From NCBI RefSeq assembly GCF_009931655.1, contig NZ_CP047984.1, forward strand, positions 4,047,001 through 4,111,000: a DNA stretch of 64,000 nt, given 5' to 3'. Made by a program: the position numbers and the translations under genes. This DNA comes from Pontibacter russatus. Its GTDB lineage: Bacteria > Bacteroidota > Bacteroidia > Cytophagales > Hymenobacteraceae. This document shows positions 17,106 through 26,155 of the stretch, piece by piece. How positions within the stretch are numbered: the stretch's first letter is position 1; each line of letters opens with the position of its first letter. Below the pieces are notes generated by a model. The model did no database searches. It was given only the letters and a program-made list of their open reading frames with translations, and was not told the DNA's origin.

Positions 17106-17777
17106 TCAGTTTATCTGCTTCCGGAAACCGCTTTGCCCGCCGCGCTTTCCTTTGCCGCTGCCGAGGTTTTTGCTTCGGATGCCGCCACTGCTTTTCGGAC
17201 TTCCTTTCCCGGCGATGGCTTTTAGCTGCGTTACTTCCTCCGGTGTCAGTTCGCAGTACTCGCCGGGCTGCAGGTTGCCGAGGCTGAGCGATCCGATAGC
17301 CGGGCGTATGAGACGCAGCGTGGGATAGCCCACGGCGGCCGTCATGCGGCGCACCTGCCGGTTCATGCCCTGCGCAATCTTGATTTCCAGCCAGGTGGTC
17401 GGGATGTTCGCCCGGAAGCGGATGGGAGTGGAGCGCTCCCATACCTGCGGCTCCTCCTCCAAGAGCCGCACTTTGGCCGGGGCTGTTTTCGTCTCTTTGA
17501 TGCGCACACCCAACCGAAGCCTTGTCAGGGCTTCATCCGTCGGAGTGCCTTCTACCTGCACCCAGTAGGTTTTCTCTACCTTAAACTGCGGGTCGGAGAG
17601 GCGGTGCTGCAGCGTTTTGTCGTCGGTGAGCAGCACGAGGCCCTCGCTGTCGTAGTCGAGGCGGCCGACGGGATATATGCCAGGTACTTCCACGTAATCT
17701 TTCAGCGTGGCGCGGCCGGCCTCATCGGTAAACTGCGTGAGCACTTCGTAAGGCTTGTTCAGGAGGTAGTATTTCAA
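17106..17777 (-). CDS. rluE: 23S rRNA pseudouridine synthase, RluE type
   Basis: RNA-modifying enzyme of the RsuA/RluB/E/F family, 223 residues, cytoplasmic. The N-terminus (MKYYLLNKPYEVLTQFTDEA) and the catalytic segment GIYPVGRLDYDSEGLVLLTD with Asp at about 41 match RluE, which modifies one uridine of 23S rRNA (U2457 in E. coli). The motif QGMNRQVRRMTAAVGYPTLRL completes the fold. There is no N-terminal S4 domain, again as in RluE. A basic, Gly/Ser/Lys-rich tail of about 35 residues follows the core and may bind RNA. The gene begins just downstream of a GNAT gene on the same strand (25 bp), probably one transcript. Confidence 0.9.
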   Translation of the reverse strand: MKYYLLNKPYEVLTQFTDEAGRATLKDYVEVPGIYPVGRLDYDSEGLVLLTDDKTLQHRLSDPQFKVEKTYWVQVEGTPTDEALTRLRLGVRIKETKTAPAKVRLLEEEPQVWERSTPIRFRANIPTTWLEIKIAQGMNRQVRRMTAAVGYPTLRLIRPAIGSLSLGNLQPGEYCELTPEEVTQLKAIAGKGSPKSSGGIRSKNLGSGKGKRGGQSGFRKQIN

Positions 17778-17802
17778 GGAATTAGAAATTAAAAATTAGA
17801 AA

Positions 17803-18402
17803 TTATGAATTAGGGTTAGCCTGCGCTTGCGCCCAGGTTGCTTTCAAATCTTCAAATTCGGGGCGCAGCAGCGAGAACAGCACCGAGTCTTCCAGCACCT
17901 CGTTCACCATATAATGGTTGCGGAGGAGGCCTTCCTTTTTGAAGCCGTAGCGCTTAAGCAGTTGCAGCGAGGGCACGTTGCGCGGCGAGGCCAGCGCCTC
18001 CACCCGGTACAGGCCCATCTGCTCGAACCCATACGCCAGCACGGCCCGCAGAGCCTCCGTCATCAGTCCTTTGTTTTTATGGGCTTCGCTCGTGAGGATA
18101 TAACCAATCTCTGCCCGCCGGTGCGTCGGTACCCAGGTATGGAAATCGCAGCGGCCAATCACCTGTCTGTCCTGCTTATCCAGCAGGTGGAAGTTTTGGA
18201 AGGAAGTAAAGTAAGTGGTCATCCCTTCGTCAAACCGCCGTTTCGCCTCTTCATATTCCGCTGGGGTGGACAAGCCAAGGTACGCTTTTATCTCCCGTTC
18301 GCTGCACGACCTGAAAAGCCTGCCATATAGGTCCGGCGTCAGCTCCCGCAGGAGCAGCCGCTCTGTTTCAAGCAGCGTGGGAGCAGGAAGCATTGCCAGC
18401 AT
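17803..18402 (-). CDS. GNAT N-acetyltransferase, RimJ/RimL type
   Basis: A 199-residue acetyltransferase. Seen: TLLETERLLLRELTPDLYGR at the start, the acetyl-CoA-binding segment RRAEIGYILTSEAHKNKGLM (H-K-N-K-G-L loop), and MGLYRVEALASPRNVPSLQL followed by KRYGFKKEGLLRNHYMVNEV, all typical of the ribosomal-protein-type branch. Substrate unknown. It precedes the rluE-type gene on the same strand; the stop codon runs straight into an AT-rich simple repeat (AATTAGAAATT units) that fills the 25-bp gap. Confidence 0.88.
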   Translation of the reverse strand: MLAMLPAPTLLETERLLLRELTPDLYGRLFRSCSEREIKAYLGLSTPAEYEEAKRRFDEGMTTYFTSFQNFHLLDKQDRQVIGRCDFHTWVPTHRRAEIGYILTSEAHKNKGLMTEALRAVLAYGFEQMGLYRVEALASPRNVPSLQLLKRYGFKKEGLLRNHYMVNEVLEDSVLFSLLRPEFEDLKATWAQAQANPNS

Positions 18403-18791
18403 ATAATTTAAAAGGGAAACAGGTATCAGGACAAAAGACGTAAGACTTTAAACGCTGGTAAGGCTCCTATATATAGAAGCCTTACGCAAGACATACTTTG
18501 TCCCCCTTTGAAGGGGGTGAGGGGGATAACACCACTTGTAGGCAATCATATCACGAGATAGTGTTCGGAACTATTCCTATATTAAGCCAGAGCAGTTTGG
18601 GTACTCCCAGCCGCCTCTCATCCACCTGCCCACTTCAAAGAGGGGCTTTCTCACATTGCTTAAACTTTTTGTGTAAGTCCTATATATTTTACAAGTCTGA
18701 AAAGTTGATACGAAGATAATGGCAGTATCGCGTCTGATGGAACATGAACACCACAACAATTTAACCATCAAGCCATTCAACAATTCAGCAA
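18403..18791. other. Intergenic region with palindromic repeats
   Basis: No credible gene. Near 18502 CCCCCTTTGAAGGGGG forms a small palindrome and a partial inverted copy (CTTCAAAGAGGGG) lies near 18631. TTACGCAA near 18481 and TTGTGTAAGTCCT near 18670 form weak inverted ends similar to the MITE-like element at 45717-45836, so a diverged copy may fill 18475-18682. The right end holds the stop-abutting phrase (revcomp TTGATTGCTGAATTGTTGAA) next to the VWA-like gene. Confidence 0.5.
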
Positions 18792-20870
18792 TCAATAGCT
18801 GCCGTTGTACTTCCGCACGAACCACTCCACGCACATAAGCCCCAGAATCAGGAAAAACAGCCATTTCAGGTCCACCAGTTCCTGGAGTTCTTCCGCGCTG
18901 TAGATAACGTCTTTGTGGTCGGCGCCGAGCAGGTCCTGCTCCAGTTGCTGCAGCTGCGCCGGGTAATATAACTTTGAGTTGGTGTTGCTGGCCAGTTGGA
19001 AGAGCAGGTTGTGGTCGGCCACGGCGTTAAGGGCCTCCAGTTGCAGTTCCTCCACCACAAACTCGCCCTTGTCCTGCTGCTGTTGCCCGTTTATGCTGGC
19101 TGAGGCCGTGTAAGTGTAGCGCCCGCCGGGCAGGGTGCCGATGTTCACCCCCGACTGGTTCTCGCCGTTGGCAAAATTGAAGCGCTTTGTCTCTTCGTCT
19201 TCGCCCGTTACGCTCAGGGTGATGTTCTGGCCATATATGGGTTCCAGCGCCTCGTTGTAAGCCTCGGCGTTAAACCGGATTTCGTCGGAGCTGGTGTATT
19301 CTTCCTGCGTCGGGTACACGTTCAGGCGCTTTTTGTTGCGGGGAGCGCTCAGCAGTTGGATGAGGTTGGTGATGAGCTCATTATATACGGCTGGCTGCTC
19401 GTTGTTGGCCGCCTCCGTGATGCGCCATTGCCAGGTGCCGGACGCGAGGAGGGTGGCGTTGCGCTTGTCGCCGGCAGTTTGCACGGCCAGCAGCGGTTTG
19501 GTGGTGCGCACCTGCCCCACCTGCTGGTACAGCACCACCTCGGTGTTGGGGGCGATGCGTACCTCGCCGTAAGGCACCCGCGCGGGCGGGTACTGCTCCA
19601 GCTGTTCGGATGCGGCCTCCGGAAGCTTAAACGTTGTGAAATTTCCGCTTGCCACGGCGGTCACTTCGTCTGTCTGGCCGCTTGCGTTGATGTTGAGCCC
19701 CACATTCAGGCGGTTGTAGGCGTCGAGGTCGCTCTGCGGGCCGAGAATATAAAGCGCAGGCAGGTTTTTCTGGCGCACCAGGTTCAGCGCGTCCTCACCT
19801 CCCGCCCCGCGCCTTGGCAACTGGTGCAGCACCGCCACATCATAGTCCTGCTTTTTGAGGGTGTTGAGGCCGGGTATATATAGCTCGGTTTCGTAGTTCT
19901 CGTTGGTCTCGATGGCGGTGCGCAGCGCGCTGATGTCGGGATGCGGGGCGGCCGCGGCTATCAGCACCTTTATCTTGCCTTTCACCACGTCTATATAGGC
20001 GTGCTTGGTGTTGTTGAGGGTGGTGAACTCGCCCTGCAGCGGCTGCACCTGCACCTCGTAATGGCGCTTGCCTAGTCCTCCGGCCAGCACCTGGAACGGC
20101 ACCTGCTGCACCGGCTGGTCAGGGTTCAGCGTCACGGTTTTGCGGTCGATGGTTTTGCCGTTTTCCTGCAGGGCGACGGTGGCCTGCGTACCGCCGAAGC
20201 CCTCCTGCTGCAGTTCCACCTCCAGCGGGAAGCGGCTGCCGCTGTAATTCACTTTGTTGTAGCGCAGCGAGGCCACCAGCACGTCTTTCTTCGGCACAGT
20301 GTCGCCCACAGCCACGGGGTATATGGTGAAGTTGTAGTTGGCGTAAGTAGGGGAGATGCCCTGGTTCACGATGCCGTCCGACAGCAGCACCACGCCCGCC
20401 AGGTTCTGCCCGGTATAGTCGTCCTGCACCTCCGATAGCAGCTGGCTCAGGTTGCTCGTCTCGGCGGCATATTGAATTGCTGTGACATCTTGCGGGCTCT
20501 GTTCTGCAAGCGTGCGCACCTCGGTTTTATATCCTTCGCTCTGGAGTTTCTCGCGCAGCGCCTGCAGGCCCTGCTCCGCCTGCTGCAACTGTACCGAGTC
20601 AGAGAAAAGCGAAACGGATCGGGAGTTGTCTACCGCGAAAACGATAGTGGGCTCCACGGTGGTGTTGGCCACGTAGCGCACCAGCGGCCCCAGCAGCAGA
20701 AAGCACAGGAAGCTCACCACCACAAAGCGCAGCCCGGCCAGCATATAGTTGACGGACTTCGGCCAGGGCGTGCGCTTGCTGTACAGCAGCCACGCATAAA
20801 GCAGGCCCGCGGCCAGGCAAACCAGCAGCAGCCAGGGCGAGTACGTGGTGATGAGTCTGAAGGAATCCAA
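18792..20870 (-). CDS. VWA-like membrane protein with N- and C-terminal membrane helices
   Basis: A 692-residue protein. Two N-terminal helices (about 12-30 and 40-65) and one near the C-terminus (LKWLFFLILGLMCVEWFVRK) place the bulk outside or at the periplasmic face. Residues about 75-215 look like a von Willebrand A domain: FAVDNSRSVSLF has the D-x-S-x-S metal-site pattern and VVLLSDGIVNQG the later strand. Ig-like and ferredoxin-type beta domains follow. Such proteins in Bacteroidota resemble BatA/BatB-like or glutamine-amidotransferase-like exported proteins; the function is not established. Stand-alone gene, separated from fabG by 500 bp that hold a terminator and an inverted repeat. 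Confidence 0.75.
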   Translation of the reverse strand: MDSFRLITTYSPWLLLVCLAAGLLYAWLLYSKRTPWPKSVNYMLAGLRFVVVSFLCFLLLGPLVRYVANTTVEPTIVFAVDNSRSVSLFSDSVQLQQAEQGLQALREKLQSEGYKTEVRTLAEQSPQDVTAIQYAAETSNLSQLLSEVQDDYTGQNLAGVVLLSDGIVNQGISPTYANYNFTIYPVAVGDTVPKKDVLVASLRYNKVNYSGSRFPLEVELQQEGFGGTQATVALQENGKTIDRKTVTLNPDQPVQQVPFQVLAGGLGKRHYEVQVQPLQGEFTTLNNTKHAYIDVVKGKIKVLIAAAAPHPDISALRTAIETNENYETELYIPGLNTLKKQDYDVAVLHQLPRRGAGGEDALNLVRQKNLPALYILGPQSDLDAYNRLNVGLNINASGQTDEVTAVASGNFTTFKLPEAASEQLEQYPPARVPYGEVRIAPNTEVVLYQQVGQVRTTKPLLAVQTAGDKRNATLLASGTWQWRITEAANNEQPAVYNELITNLIQLLSAPRNKKRLNVYPTQEEYTSSDEIRFNAEAYNEALEPIYGQNITLSVTGEDEETKRFNFANGENQSGVNIGTLPGGRYTYTASASINGQQQQDKGEFVVEELQLEALNAVADHNLLFQLASNTNSKLYYPAQLQQLEQDLLGADHKDVIYSAEELQELVDLKWLFFLILGLMCVEWFVRKYNGSY

Positions 20871-20909
20871 ATTTTATGAATTACGAATTACGAGTTCCGG
20901 ATTACGAAT

Positions 20910-21348
20910 GAGCTTTGCTTTGCCCGTAAAATGGCCGGGCCATATATAACGTGAAAGCAAGGCTTCTATTTCTATGCCTATAATTTTCGGGTTATATATA
21001 ACAAGCGGGCAGGACGTTTATATACGGGTACTAAAGATAAAAGAAAAAGACCAATGCTGCTAACGCAAAAGCCAGCGCATTGGTCTCTATATACCCCTAA
21101 TCGGTTGAAAAGATAAGTTACACCATTATCAATCAGATTTTACACATGTTCGTTTTGAAACTATATCCAACCACCCCTGCCCCTCCTTGTCCTTTTCGAG
21201 GGCCCTTACCCCCAGGAGGGGAGTTCTTCTTACTACTTATTCATTCTTCCTCAAGACAAGCGGCTGATTATATATGGATATATGATGTGCTCATTTTGAT
21301 AGCTATATCTTCAACTATAGTCTTATGACAACTGATTCATATACCCTA
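20910..21348. other. Intergenic region between fabG and the VWA-like gene
   Basis: No gene. Contains TATATA motifs, an intrinsic terminator on the minus strand (21048-21086) and a C-rich/G-rich palindromic block at about 21180-21225 (CCCCTCC...GGAGGGG). Confidence 0.55.
21048..21086 (-). terminator. Intrinsic terminator downstream of fabG
   Basis: A 10-bp perfect stem AGACCAATGC/GCATTGGTCT with a loop of about 19 nt. On the minus strand it is followed by TTTTTCTTTT, a proper T-run, so it should end transcripts coming from fabG. Confidence 0.7.
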
Positions 21349-21370
21349 ATTCGTAATTCGGAACTCGTAA

Positions 21371-22117
21371 TTAAGTCAGCATGCCACCGTCTACCTGCAG
21401 CACCTGCCCGCTGATATAAGCAGACTGGTCGGAGGCCAGGAACACCGCCGCGTTGGCCACATCCTCGGGCGTGCCGCCGCGCTTCAGCGGAATGGCCTTG
21501 CGCCACTCGTCCACCACCTTCTGGTCCAGTTCGGCGGTCATCTCCGTTTCGATGAAGCCCGGCGCGATGGCGTTGCAGCGGATGTTGCGGGAGCCCAGCT
21601 CCAGCGCCACTGACTTGGTGAAGCCGATGATGCCCGCCTTGGAGGCCGCGTAGTTGGCCTGACCCGCATTGCCCTTGATGCCCACCACCGAGGTGATGTT
21701 GATGAGGGAGCCGCTCTTGGCGCGCATCATGTGCTTGGTGGCCGCCTTGGTCACGTTGAACACGGACTTCAGGTTGGTGTTGATCACCGCGTCCCACTGC
21801 TCCTCGTTCATGCGCATCAGCAGCCCGTCGCGCGTAATGCCCGCGTTGTTCACCACGATGTCCAGCCTGCCAAACTCCTTCACGACGTCCTCCACCAGTT
21901 GCTCTGCCTGGGCGGTGTTTGCGGCGTCGGAGCGGTAGCCTTTCGCTTTGCCGCCCCCGGCGGAGAGTTCCTGCTCCAGTTGCTGGCCTTTCTCCACGCT
22001 TGACAGGTACGTGAACGCCACCTGAGCGCCCGCCTCCACAAATTTCTGCGCGATGGCGCGGCCTATTCCTTTGGATGCCCCGGTTACCAGGGCCACTTTT
22101 CCTTCTAATGCTTTCAT
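21371..22117 (-). CDS. fabG: 3-oxoacyl-[acyl-carrier-protein] reductase
   Basis: NADPH-dependent reductase of the fatty-acid elongation cycle, 248 residues, cytoplasmic tetramer. The ATG at 22117 is preferred over an upstream in-frame TTG because it gives the family-standard start MKALEGKVALVTGASKGIGR and length. Seen: TGxxxGIG at 12-19, NNAG at 90-93, active-site Asn115, Ser143, Tyr156 and Lys160 (YAASK), and the C-terminal SGQVLQVDGGM. No acyl-carrier or condensing-enzyme gene is adjacent, so it is outside a fab cluster. A -7-like TATCTTTG lies so close upstream (22124-22131, minus strand) that the mRNA would have almost no leader. Confidence 0.94.
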   Translation of the reverse strand: MKALEGKVALVTGASKGIGRAIAQKFVEAGAQVAFTYLSSVEKGQQLEQELSAGGGKAKGYRSDAANTAQAEQLVEDVVKEFGRLDIVVNNAGITRDGLLMRMNEEQWDAVINTNLKSVFNVTKAATKHMMRAKSGSLINITSVVGIKGNAGQANYAASKAGIIGFTKSVALELGSRNIRCNAIAPGFIETEMTAELDQKVVDEWRKAIPLKRGGTPEDVANAAVFLASDQSAYISGQVLQVDGGMLT

Positions 22118-22123
22118 AGAGGC

Positions 22124-22131
22124 CAAAGATA
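22124..22131 (-). promoter_or_regulatory. Bacteroidota-type -7 element of fabG
   Basis: On the minus strand TATCTTTG matches TAnnTTTG and ends 6 nt before the ATG at 22117. A convincing -33 box is not visible at the usual distance. If used, the transcript is nearly leaderless. Confidence 0.45.
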
Positions 22132-22361
22132 TAAAAGATTTTAATATTTGGCGGAACAGGGGCGGATTAGCCCTAAACCGCTGGTTATTTGTAGTTTATA
22201 TGCTTGCAGGCGCAGGTGTATATATCGGAGAGATGCTATCCTTTACGCCGGAAGATACAGGGTAACATATTTGTAGTCTGAATATTGTCTTCGGCTATAC
22301 TTTTATTTGTAATGGTTAAAGCCTATTTTCGTGACGATTATTCAACCAAAGGTATTACGAG

Positions 22362-23699
22362 ATGTTCAAAAGCAGCAAAGGGCTTGCCACCCTCTTCGCT
22401 TTGTTGGTGCTGGTTTTCTTTACCGCAGAGTACACCCTCCAGTTCAGCGCCGAGCGCCTGATGGCTCAGCCAAAGGAAACCGCCCCCGCGCCTGATGCCG
22501 TGGAGGCAGAGGCGGAGGAAGAAAAAATGCCGGCCCCCGTCGTCTACGGCATCCCCACCGACTCGCTGGTGCTCGTGGAGGACGAGATTGCGCGCGGCGA
22601 GAGCCTGTCGGAGATTCTTTCCGGCTATAATATCTCTCCCGCCCAGATAGACGAGCTGGCCAAAAAATCGAAGGACGTGTTTAACCTGCGCCGCATTGCC
22701 GCCAACCGCAGCTACACGCTGCTGCACGCCCCCGACTCTGCCCAGACGGCGCAGTATTTTATATATGAGCCGAACCAACTGGAGTACATCATATATGATT
22801 TGCGCGGCGACATGTGCGTGACGAAGGTGAAACGGGAGATGGAAGTGCTGGAGCGCACTCTGGCGGGCACTATCGAAAGCTCGCTGTTCGAGTCTATTGT
22901 GGCGGCGGGCGGCTCGCCGCAACTGGTGAACAAGTTTGCCGACATCTACGCCTGGCGCCTCAACCTGAACCGCATCCAGCCCGGCGACAAGTTCAAGCTT
23001 ATATATGACGAGAAGGTGGTGAACGGCACCTCCATCGGTTTCAGCAACTTGAAGGCCGCTTTTTTTGAGCACCAGGGCGAGCCGCTCTACGCCATCGCCT
23101 TCGACCAGGGCGACGGCGCCAGCTACTATGACGAGCAGGGGAAGAGCATGAAGAAAGCTTTCCTGAAGGAGCCGCTGGAGTACACCCGCATCAGCTCGCG
23201 CTACACCAAACGGCGCTTCCACCCGGTGCAGAAGCGCTACAAGGCACACCTGGGCACCGACTTCGCCGCCCCCACCGGCACGCCTATCCGCACCGTGGGC
23301 GATGGCGTGGTGCTGGAGGCCCGCTACACCCGGGGCAACGGCTATTACGTCAAAATCAGGCACAACAAGACCTACACCACGCAGTACCTGCACATGTCGC
23401 GGTTCGCTAAGGGCATGAAGCCTGGCAGGCGCGTGAAGCAGGGCCAGACGATCGGCTACGTGGGCAGCACTGGCCTGGCCACCGGCCCGCACCTCTGCTA
23501 CCGCTTCTGGAAAAACGGCCGCCAGGTGGACGCCCTCAACGTGAAGCTGCCGTCGGCCAACCCGATCAGCAAGCAGTTTGAGGAGGAGTTTGAGACTGTG
23601 AAAGAGGAGACCGTGAAGCGGATGGAGGCAATTGATATAGCCGATGCAAGACCGGACCTGCTGGCAACCGGCAAATCAGGACAGACTAGCGGCGTTTAA
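22362..23699 (+). CDS. M23-family peptidoglycan metallopeptidase
   Basis: Cell-wall endopeptidase of the LytM/M23 family, 445 residues. A single N-terminal hydrophobic segment (GLATLFALLVLVFFTAEYTL) anchors or exports it. An acidic linker (about 40-60) and an OapA/LysM-like region with ESLSEILSGYNISPAQIDEL (about 80-100) follow. The catalytic domain has HLGTDF with His296 and Asp300, QYLHMS, and the final GPHLCYRF with His377, the usual zinc and catalytic set, so it should be active rather than a degenerate EnvC-type activator. Stand-alone gene, divergent from fabG and closed by a strong terminator. Confidence 0.91.
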   Translation: MFKSSKGLATLFALLVLVFFTAEYTLQFSAERLMAQPKETAPAPDAVEAEAEEEKMPAPVVYGIPTDSLVLVEDEIARGESLSEILSGYNISPAQIDELAKKSKDVFNLRRIAANRSYTLLHAPDSAQTAQYFIYEPNQLEYIIYDLRGDMCVTKVKREMEVLERTLAGTIESSLFESIVAAGGSPQLVNKFADIYAWRLNLNRIQPGDKFKLIYDEKVVNGTSIGFSNLKAAFFEHQGEPLYAIAFDQGDGASYYDEQGKSMKKAFLKEPLEYTRISSRYTKRRFHPVQKRYKAHLGTDFAAPTGTPIRTVGDGVVLEARYTRGNGYYVKIRHNKTYTTQYLHMSRFAKGMKPGRRVKQGQTIGYVGSTGLATGPHLCYRFWKNGRQVDALNVKLPSANPISKQFEEEFETVKEETVKRMEAIDIADARPDLLATGKSGQTSGV

Positions 23700-23728
23700 G
23701 CGCTTATATAGCAAAACATACTGATATT

Positions 23729-23757
23729 GAGAAAGGCGCCCTTACGGTGCCTTTCTC
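23729..23757 (+). terminator. Intrinsic terminator of the M23 peptidase gene
   Basis: GAGAAAGGCGCC...GGTGCCTTTCTC folds into a strong hairpin 30 bp after the stop, with an internal near-match pair. The following sequence is only moderately T-rich. Confidence 0.7.
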
Positions 23758-24360
23758 TGTTTATATATGAGCAGCCTATATATAAGCTTCTCCTAATTCC
23801 GGTGATCATCGCTGGTGCGAGCTTGTAGGTCGTACCGTTAATACTCCACACCAGAAAGTCTTATTATATCCGGCGAAAAATAATGTTTCAGAAGCAGTGC
23901 TGCCGTGTCCATTGAGCAAACGCATGCCTGCGTTAAACAGGGCTATATATCTTTTTTAACGTGAACTCGGGAATTATTCTGCCTGAGCTTGTAGCCGCGG
24001 TCCATGCCTCGGGCTTCACTACTTTTAAGTTCTATAGCTGGTTTTGGTGCTCTCAGGCCGAGAGGCCTCGTTTCCCCCTTCAGCACTGTGTAGCTGAAGC
24101 GGCCTTCGCTCTGCTCAGGCTGCCTTACTGCGTGTGGCACAGCAACATCTACAAGGTGCCTCAGGTGAAAACTGGAAACGGTTTCGCTCTGAGCCAGTGA
24201 GTTTGATATTGTAATTGGTTTAATATCATAATATTGCATTTAATTGATTCCCGAGTTCACGTTTTTTACCTGAATTAGCGCTTGACCATCATCCTATATG
24301 CTTTCTTTCAGGGAATTGCGCCACATGGCGTTAAAAGGAGAAGCCGGTGCGGCGGCGGGT
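23758..24360. other. Gene-free region holding a MITE-like element
   Basis: No supported gene across about 600 bp. Most is the element at 23958-24263. The rest is AT-rich with TATATA motifs near 23765 and 23778. The minus-strand frame at 23943-24239 lies wholly inside the element and has no recognisable domain. Confidence 0.55.
23958..24263. mobile_element. MITE-like element with 17-bp perfect terminal inverted repeats
   Basis: AACGTGAACTCGGGAAT at 23958-23974 is the exact reverse complement of 24247-24263. The 306-bp interval encodes no transposase. Both ends are bordered by T-runs (TTTTTT left, TTTTT right), so a short T-rich target duplication is possible. It resembles non-autonomous elements mobilised by an IS with the same ends; that IS is not in this window. 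Confidence 0.65.
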
Positions 24361-24391
24361 TTTGCAGTGTTGGGATTTAAGGCTATTTTTG
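24361..24391 (+). promoter_or_regulatory. Bacteroidota primary-sigma promoter of lpdA
   Basis: TTTG at 24361-24364, exactly 19 nt of spacer, then TATTTTTG at 24384-24391, a full match to TTTG-N19-TAnnTTTG. The lpdA ATG follows 27 bp later. This is the best promoter in the window. Confidence 0.8.
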
Positions 24392-24418
24392 CTCATCAAC
24401 TATATATAAAGAGAGACT

Positions 24419-25813
24419 ATGGCATCAAAATACGATCTGGTAGTGCTTGGTAGTGGTCCGGGAGGTTACGTGGCGGCTATCCGCGCCTCGCAGCTGGGCC
24501 TGAAGGTGGGTGTTGTCGAGCGCGAGTCGCTGGGCGGTATCTGCCTGAACTGGGGCTGTATCCCGACCAAGGCACTGCTAAAGAGCGCAAACGTTTTTGA
24601 ATATATCAACCATGCCGCTGATTACGGCATTACAGTGGGCGACGCGTCAGTGGACTTCGGGGCGGTGATAAAGCGCAGCCGGGGCGTGGCCGACGGCATG
24701 AGCAAGGGCATCCAGTTCCTGTTCCGCAAAAACAAGATCGACGCCATCATGGGCACCGGCAAACTGACGGGCAAAGGCAAGGTAGAGGTGACCAGCGCCG
24801 ACGGCAAAAAGGAGACGATAGAGGCGACCAGCATCATCCTGGCAACGGGCGCCCGCTCCCGCGAGCTGCCCAGCCTGCCCATCGACGGCAAGAAGATCAT
24901 CGGCTACCGCCAGGCAATGGCCCTGGACAAGCTGCCTGAGTCGATGGTGGTGGTGGGCTCCGGGGCCATCGGGGTGGAGTTTGCCTACTTCTACAACGCC
25001 ATGGGCACTAAAGTGACGGTGGTGGAGTATCTGCCGAACATTGTGCCGGTGGAGGACGAGGAAGTGTCCCGCCAACTTGCCAAGTCTTTCAAGAAGGCTG
25101 GCATCGACATCATGACCGATTCGGAGGTGGCCTCTGTAGACACCAGCGGCAAGCTTTGCAAAGTGAAGGTGAAATCGGCCAATGGCGAGCAGACGCTGGA
25201 GGCGGAGATCGTGCTTTCGGCGGTAGGCATCCAGACGAACCTCGAGAACATCGGCCTGGAGGAGCTTGGCGTAAAAGTGGACCGGGGCCGTGTGGTGGTG
25301 GACGAGTTCTACAAAACCAATGTGGATGGCATCTACGCCATCGGTGACATCGTGCCGGGTCCGGCGCTGGCGCACGTGGCCTCTGCGGAAGGCATTATCT
25401 GCGTGGAGAAAATTGCTGGCCATCACCCAGAGCCTTTGAACTACGGCAACATACCGGGCTGTACGTACTGCAGCCCGGAGATCGCGTCGGTTGGCCTGAC
25501 AGAGAAAGCGGCCCGCGAGCAGGGGCTGGATATAAAGGTGGGCAAGTTCCCTTTCTCAGCCTCGGGCAAAGCCAGCGCAGGCGGCGTGAAAGACGGCTTT
25601 GTGAAAGTGATTTTTGATGCGAAGTACGGCGAGTTTCTGGGCGCGCACATGATAGGCGCCAACGTGACCGAGATGATTGCCGAGGTGGTGGTTGCCCGCA
25701 AGCTGGAGACAACCGGACACGAGATCATCAAGGCCGTACACCCGCACCCCACCATGAGCGAGGCGATTATGGAAGCCGCCGCCGCCGCATACGACGAAGT
25801 GATTCACCTGTAG
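24419..25813 (+). CDS. lpdA: Dihydrolipoyl dehydrogenase (E3)
   Basis: FAD-dependent disulfide oxidoreductase that reoxidises dihydrolipoamide in the pyruvate, 2-oxoglutarate or branched-chain dehydrogenase complexes. The 464-residue length is typical. Seen: FAD-binding GSGPGG at 11-16, redox pair Cys42/Cys47 in GGICLNWGCIPTKALL, NAD-binding GSGAIGVEF at about 180-188, the second FAD motif YAIGDIVPGPALAHVA, and the C-terminal catalytic HPHPTMSE. All key residues are present. It is monocistronic here (own promoter and terminator), not beside E1/E2 genes, so it may serve several complexes. Confidence 0.96.
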   Translation: MASKYDLVVLGSGPGGYVAAIRASQLGLKVGVVERESLGGICLNWGCIPTKALLKSANVFEYINHAADYGITVGDASVDFGAVIKRSRGVADGMSKGIQFLFRKNKIDAIMGTGKLTGKGKVEVTSADGKKETIEATSIILATGARSRELPSLPIDGKKIIGYRQAMALDKLPESMVVVGSGAIGVEFAYFYNAMGTKVTVVEYLPNIVPVEDEEVSRQLAKSFKKAGIDIMTDSEVASVDTSGKLCKVKVKSANGEQTLEAEIVLSAVGIQTNLENIGLEELGVKVDRGRVVVDEFYKTNVDGIYAIGDIVPGPALAHVASAEGIICVEKIAGHHPEPLNYGNIPGCTYCSPEIASVGLTEKAAREQGLDIKVGKFPFSASGKASAGGVKDGFVKVIFDAKYGEFLGAHMIGANVTEMIAEVVVARKLETTGHEIIKAVHPHPTMSEAIMEAAAAAYDEVIHL

Positions 25814-25825
25814 CAGGGTATATAT

Positions 25826-25870
25826 AAAAGAGGCAAGTGAGGCTGGTCGAGATTTCGGTCAGCCTCTTTT
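25826..25870 (+). terminator. Intrinsic terminator of lpdA
   Basis: AAAAGAGGC (25826-25834) pairs with GCCTCTTTT (25862-25870), with a nested GAGGCTG/CAGCCTC alternative. It starts 13 bp after the stop and ends in a T-run. Confidence 0.75.
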
Positions 25871-26155
25871 GTTGGTTCAGCCGCTGGCACAGGCGGGTGG
25901 CATACTGCGGGCGGGGCTTTTATTCAGGGTGCCGTACTTTTCACAATATTTATATATAACTTGTACGGATTCATCCCTTTTGTACGTATTTATTTAGAGC
26001 TTTAGCATAGCTTGTCAGTATTTATTACTACTCCCGGCGGCTTTATCTGAACTTAAAGTCACAGGGATACCTTTAGAGGTTAGAGGTACCCGCCCATCAC
26101 CCCATGCACTTTCAGCATTTCGTGAGTGTGTATATTTACCACACAAATCCCCTAT
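25871..26155. other. Upstream region of the first desaturase
   Basis: No gene. The in-frame upstream ATG at 26126 is judged not to be the start because the second desaturase begins at the position matching 26156. A weak -7-like TATATTTA lies near 26131. Confidence 0.5.

Larger units (their letters stand above)
20886..21372. repeat. 24-bp inverted pair flanking the fabG/VWA intergenic region
   Basis: The 24 bases at 20886-20909 match the reverse complement of 21349-21372 at 23 of 24 positions. The right copy contains the TAA stop of fabG; the left copy begins 16 bp upstream of the start of the next gene. It is one of several stop-abutting simple-sequence phrases that recur as inverted pairs in this window. 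Confidence 0.75.

Noticed and set aside
22338..23492. 384-codon open frame on the minus strand opposite the M23 peptidase
   Set aside because: Antisense shadow of a complete M23 gene.
23943..24239. 98-codon minus-strand frame upstream of lpdA
   Set aside because: Almost entirely inside the MITE-like element, no domain and no start context.
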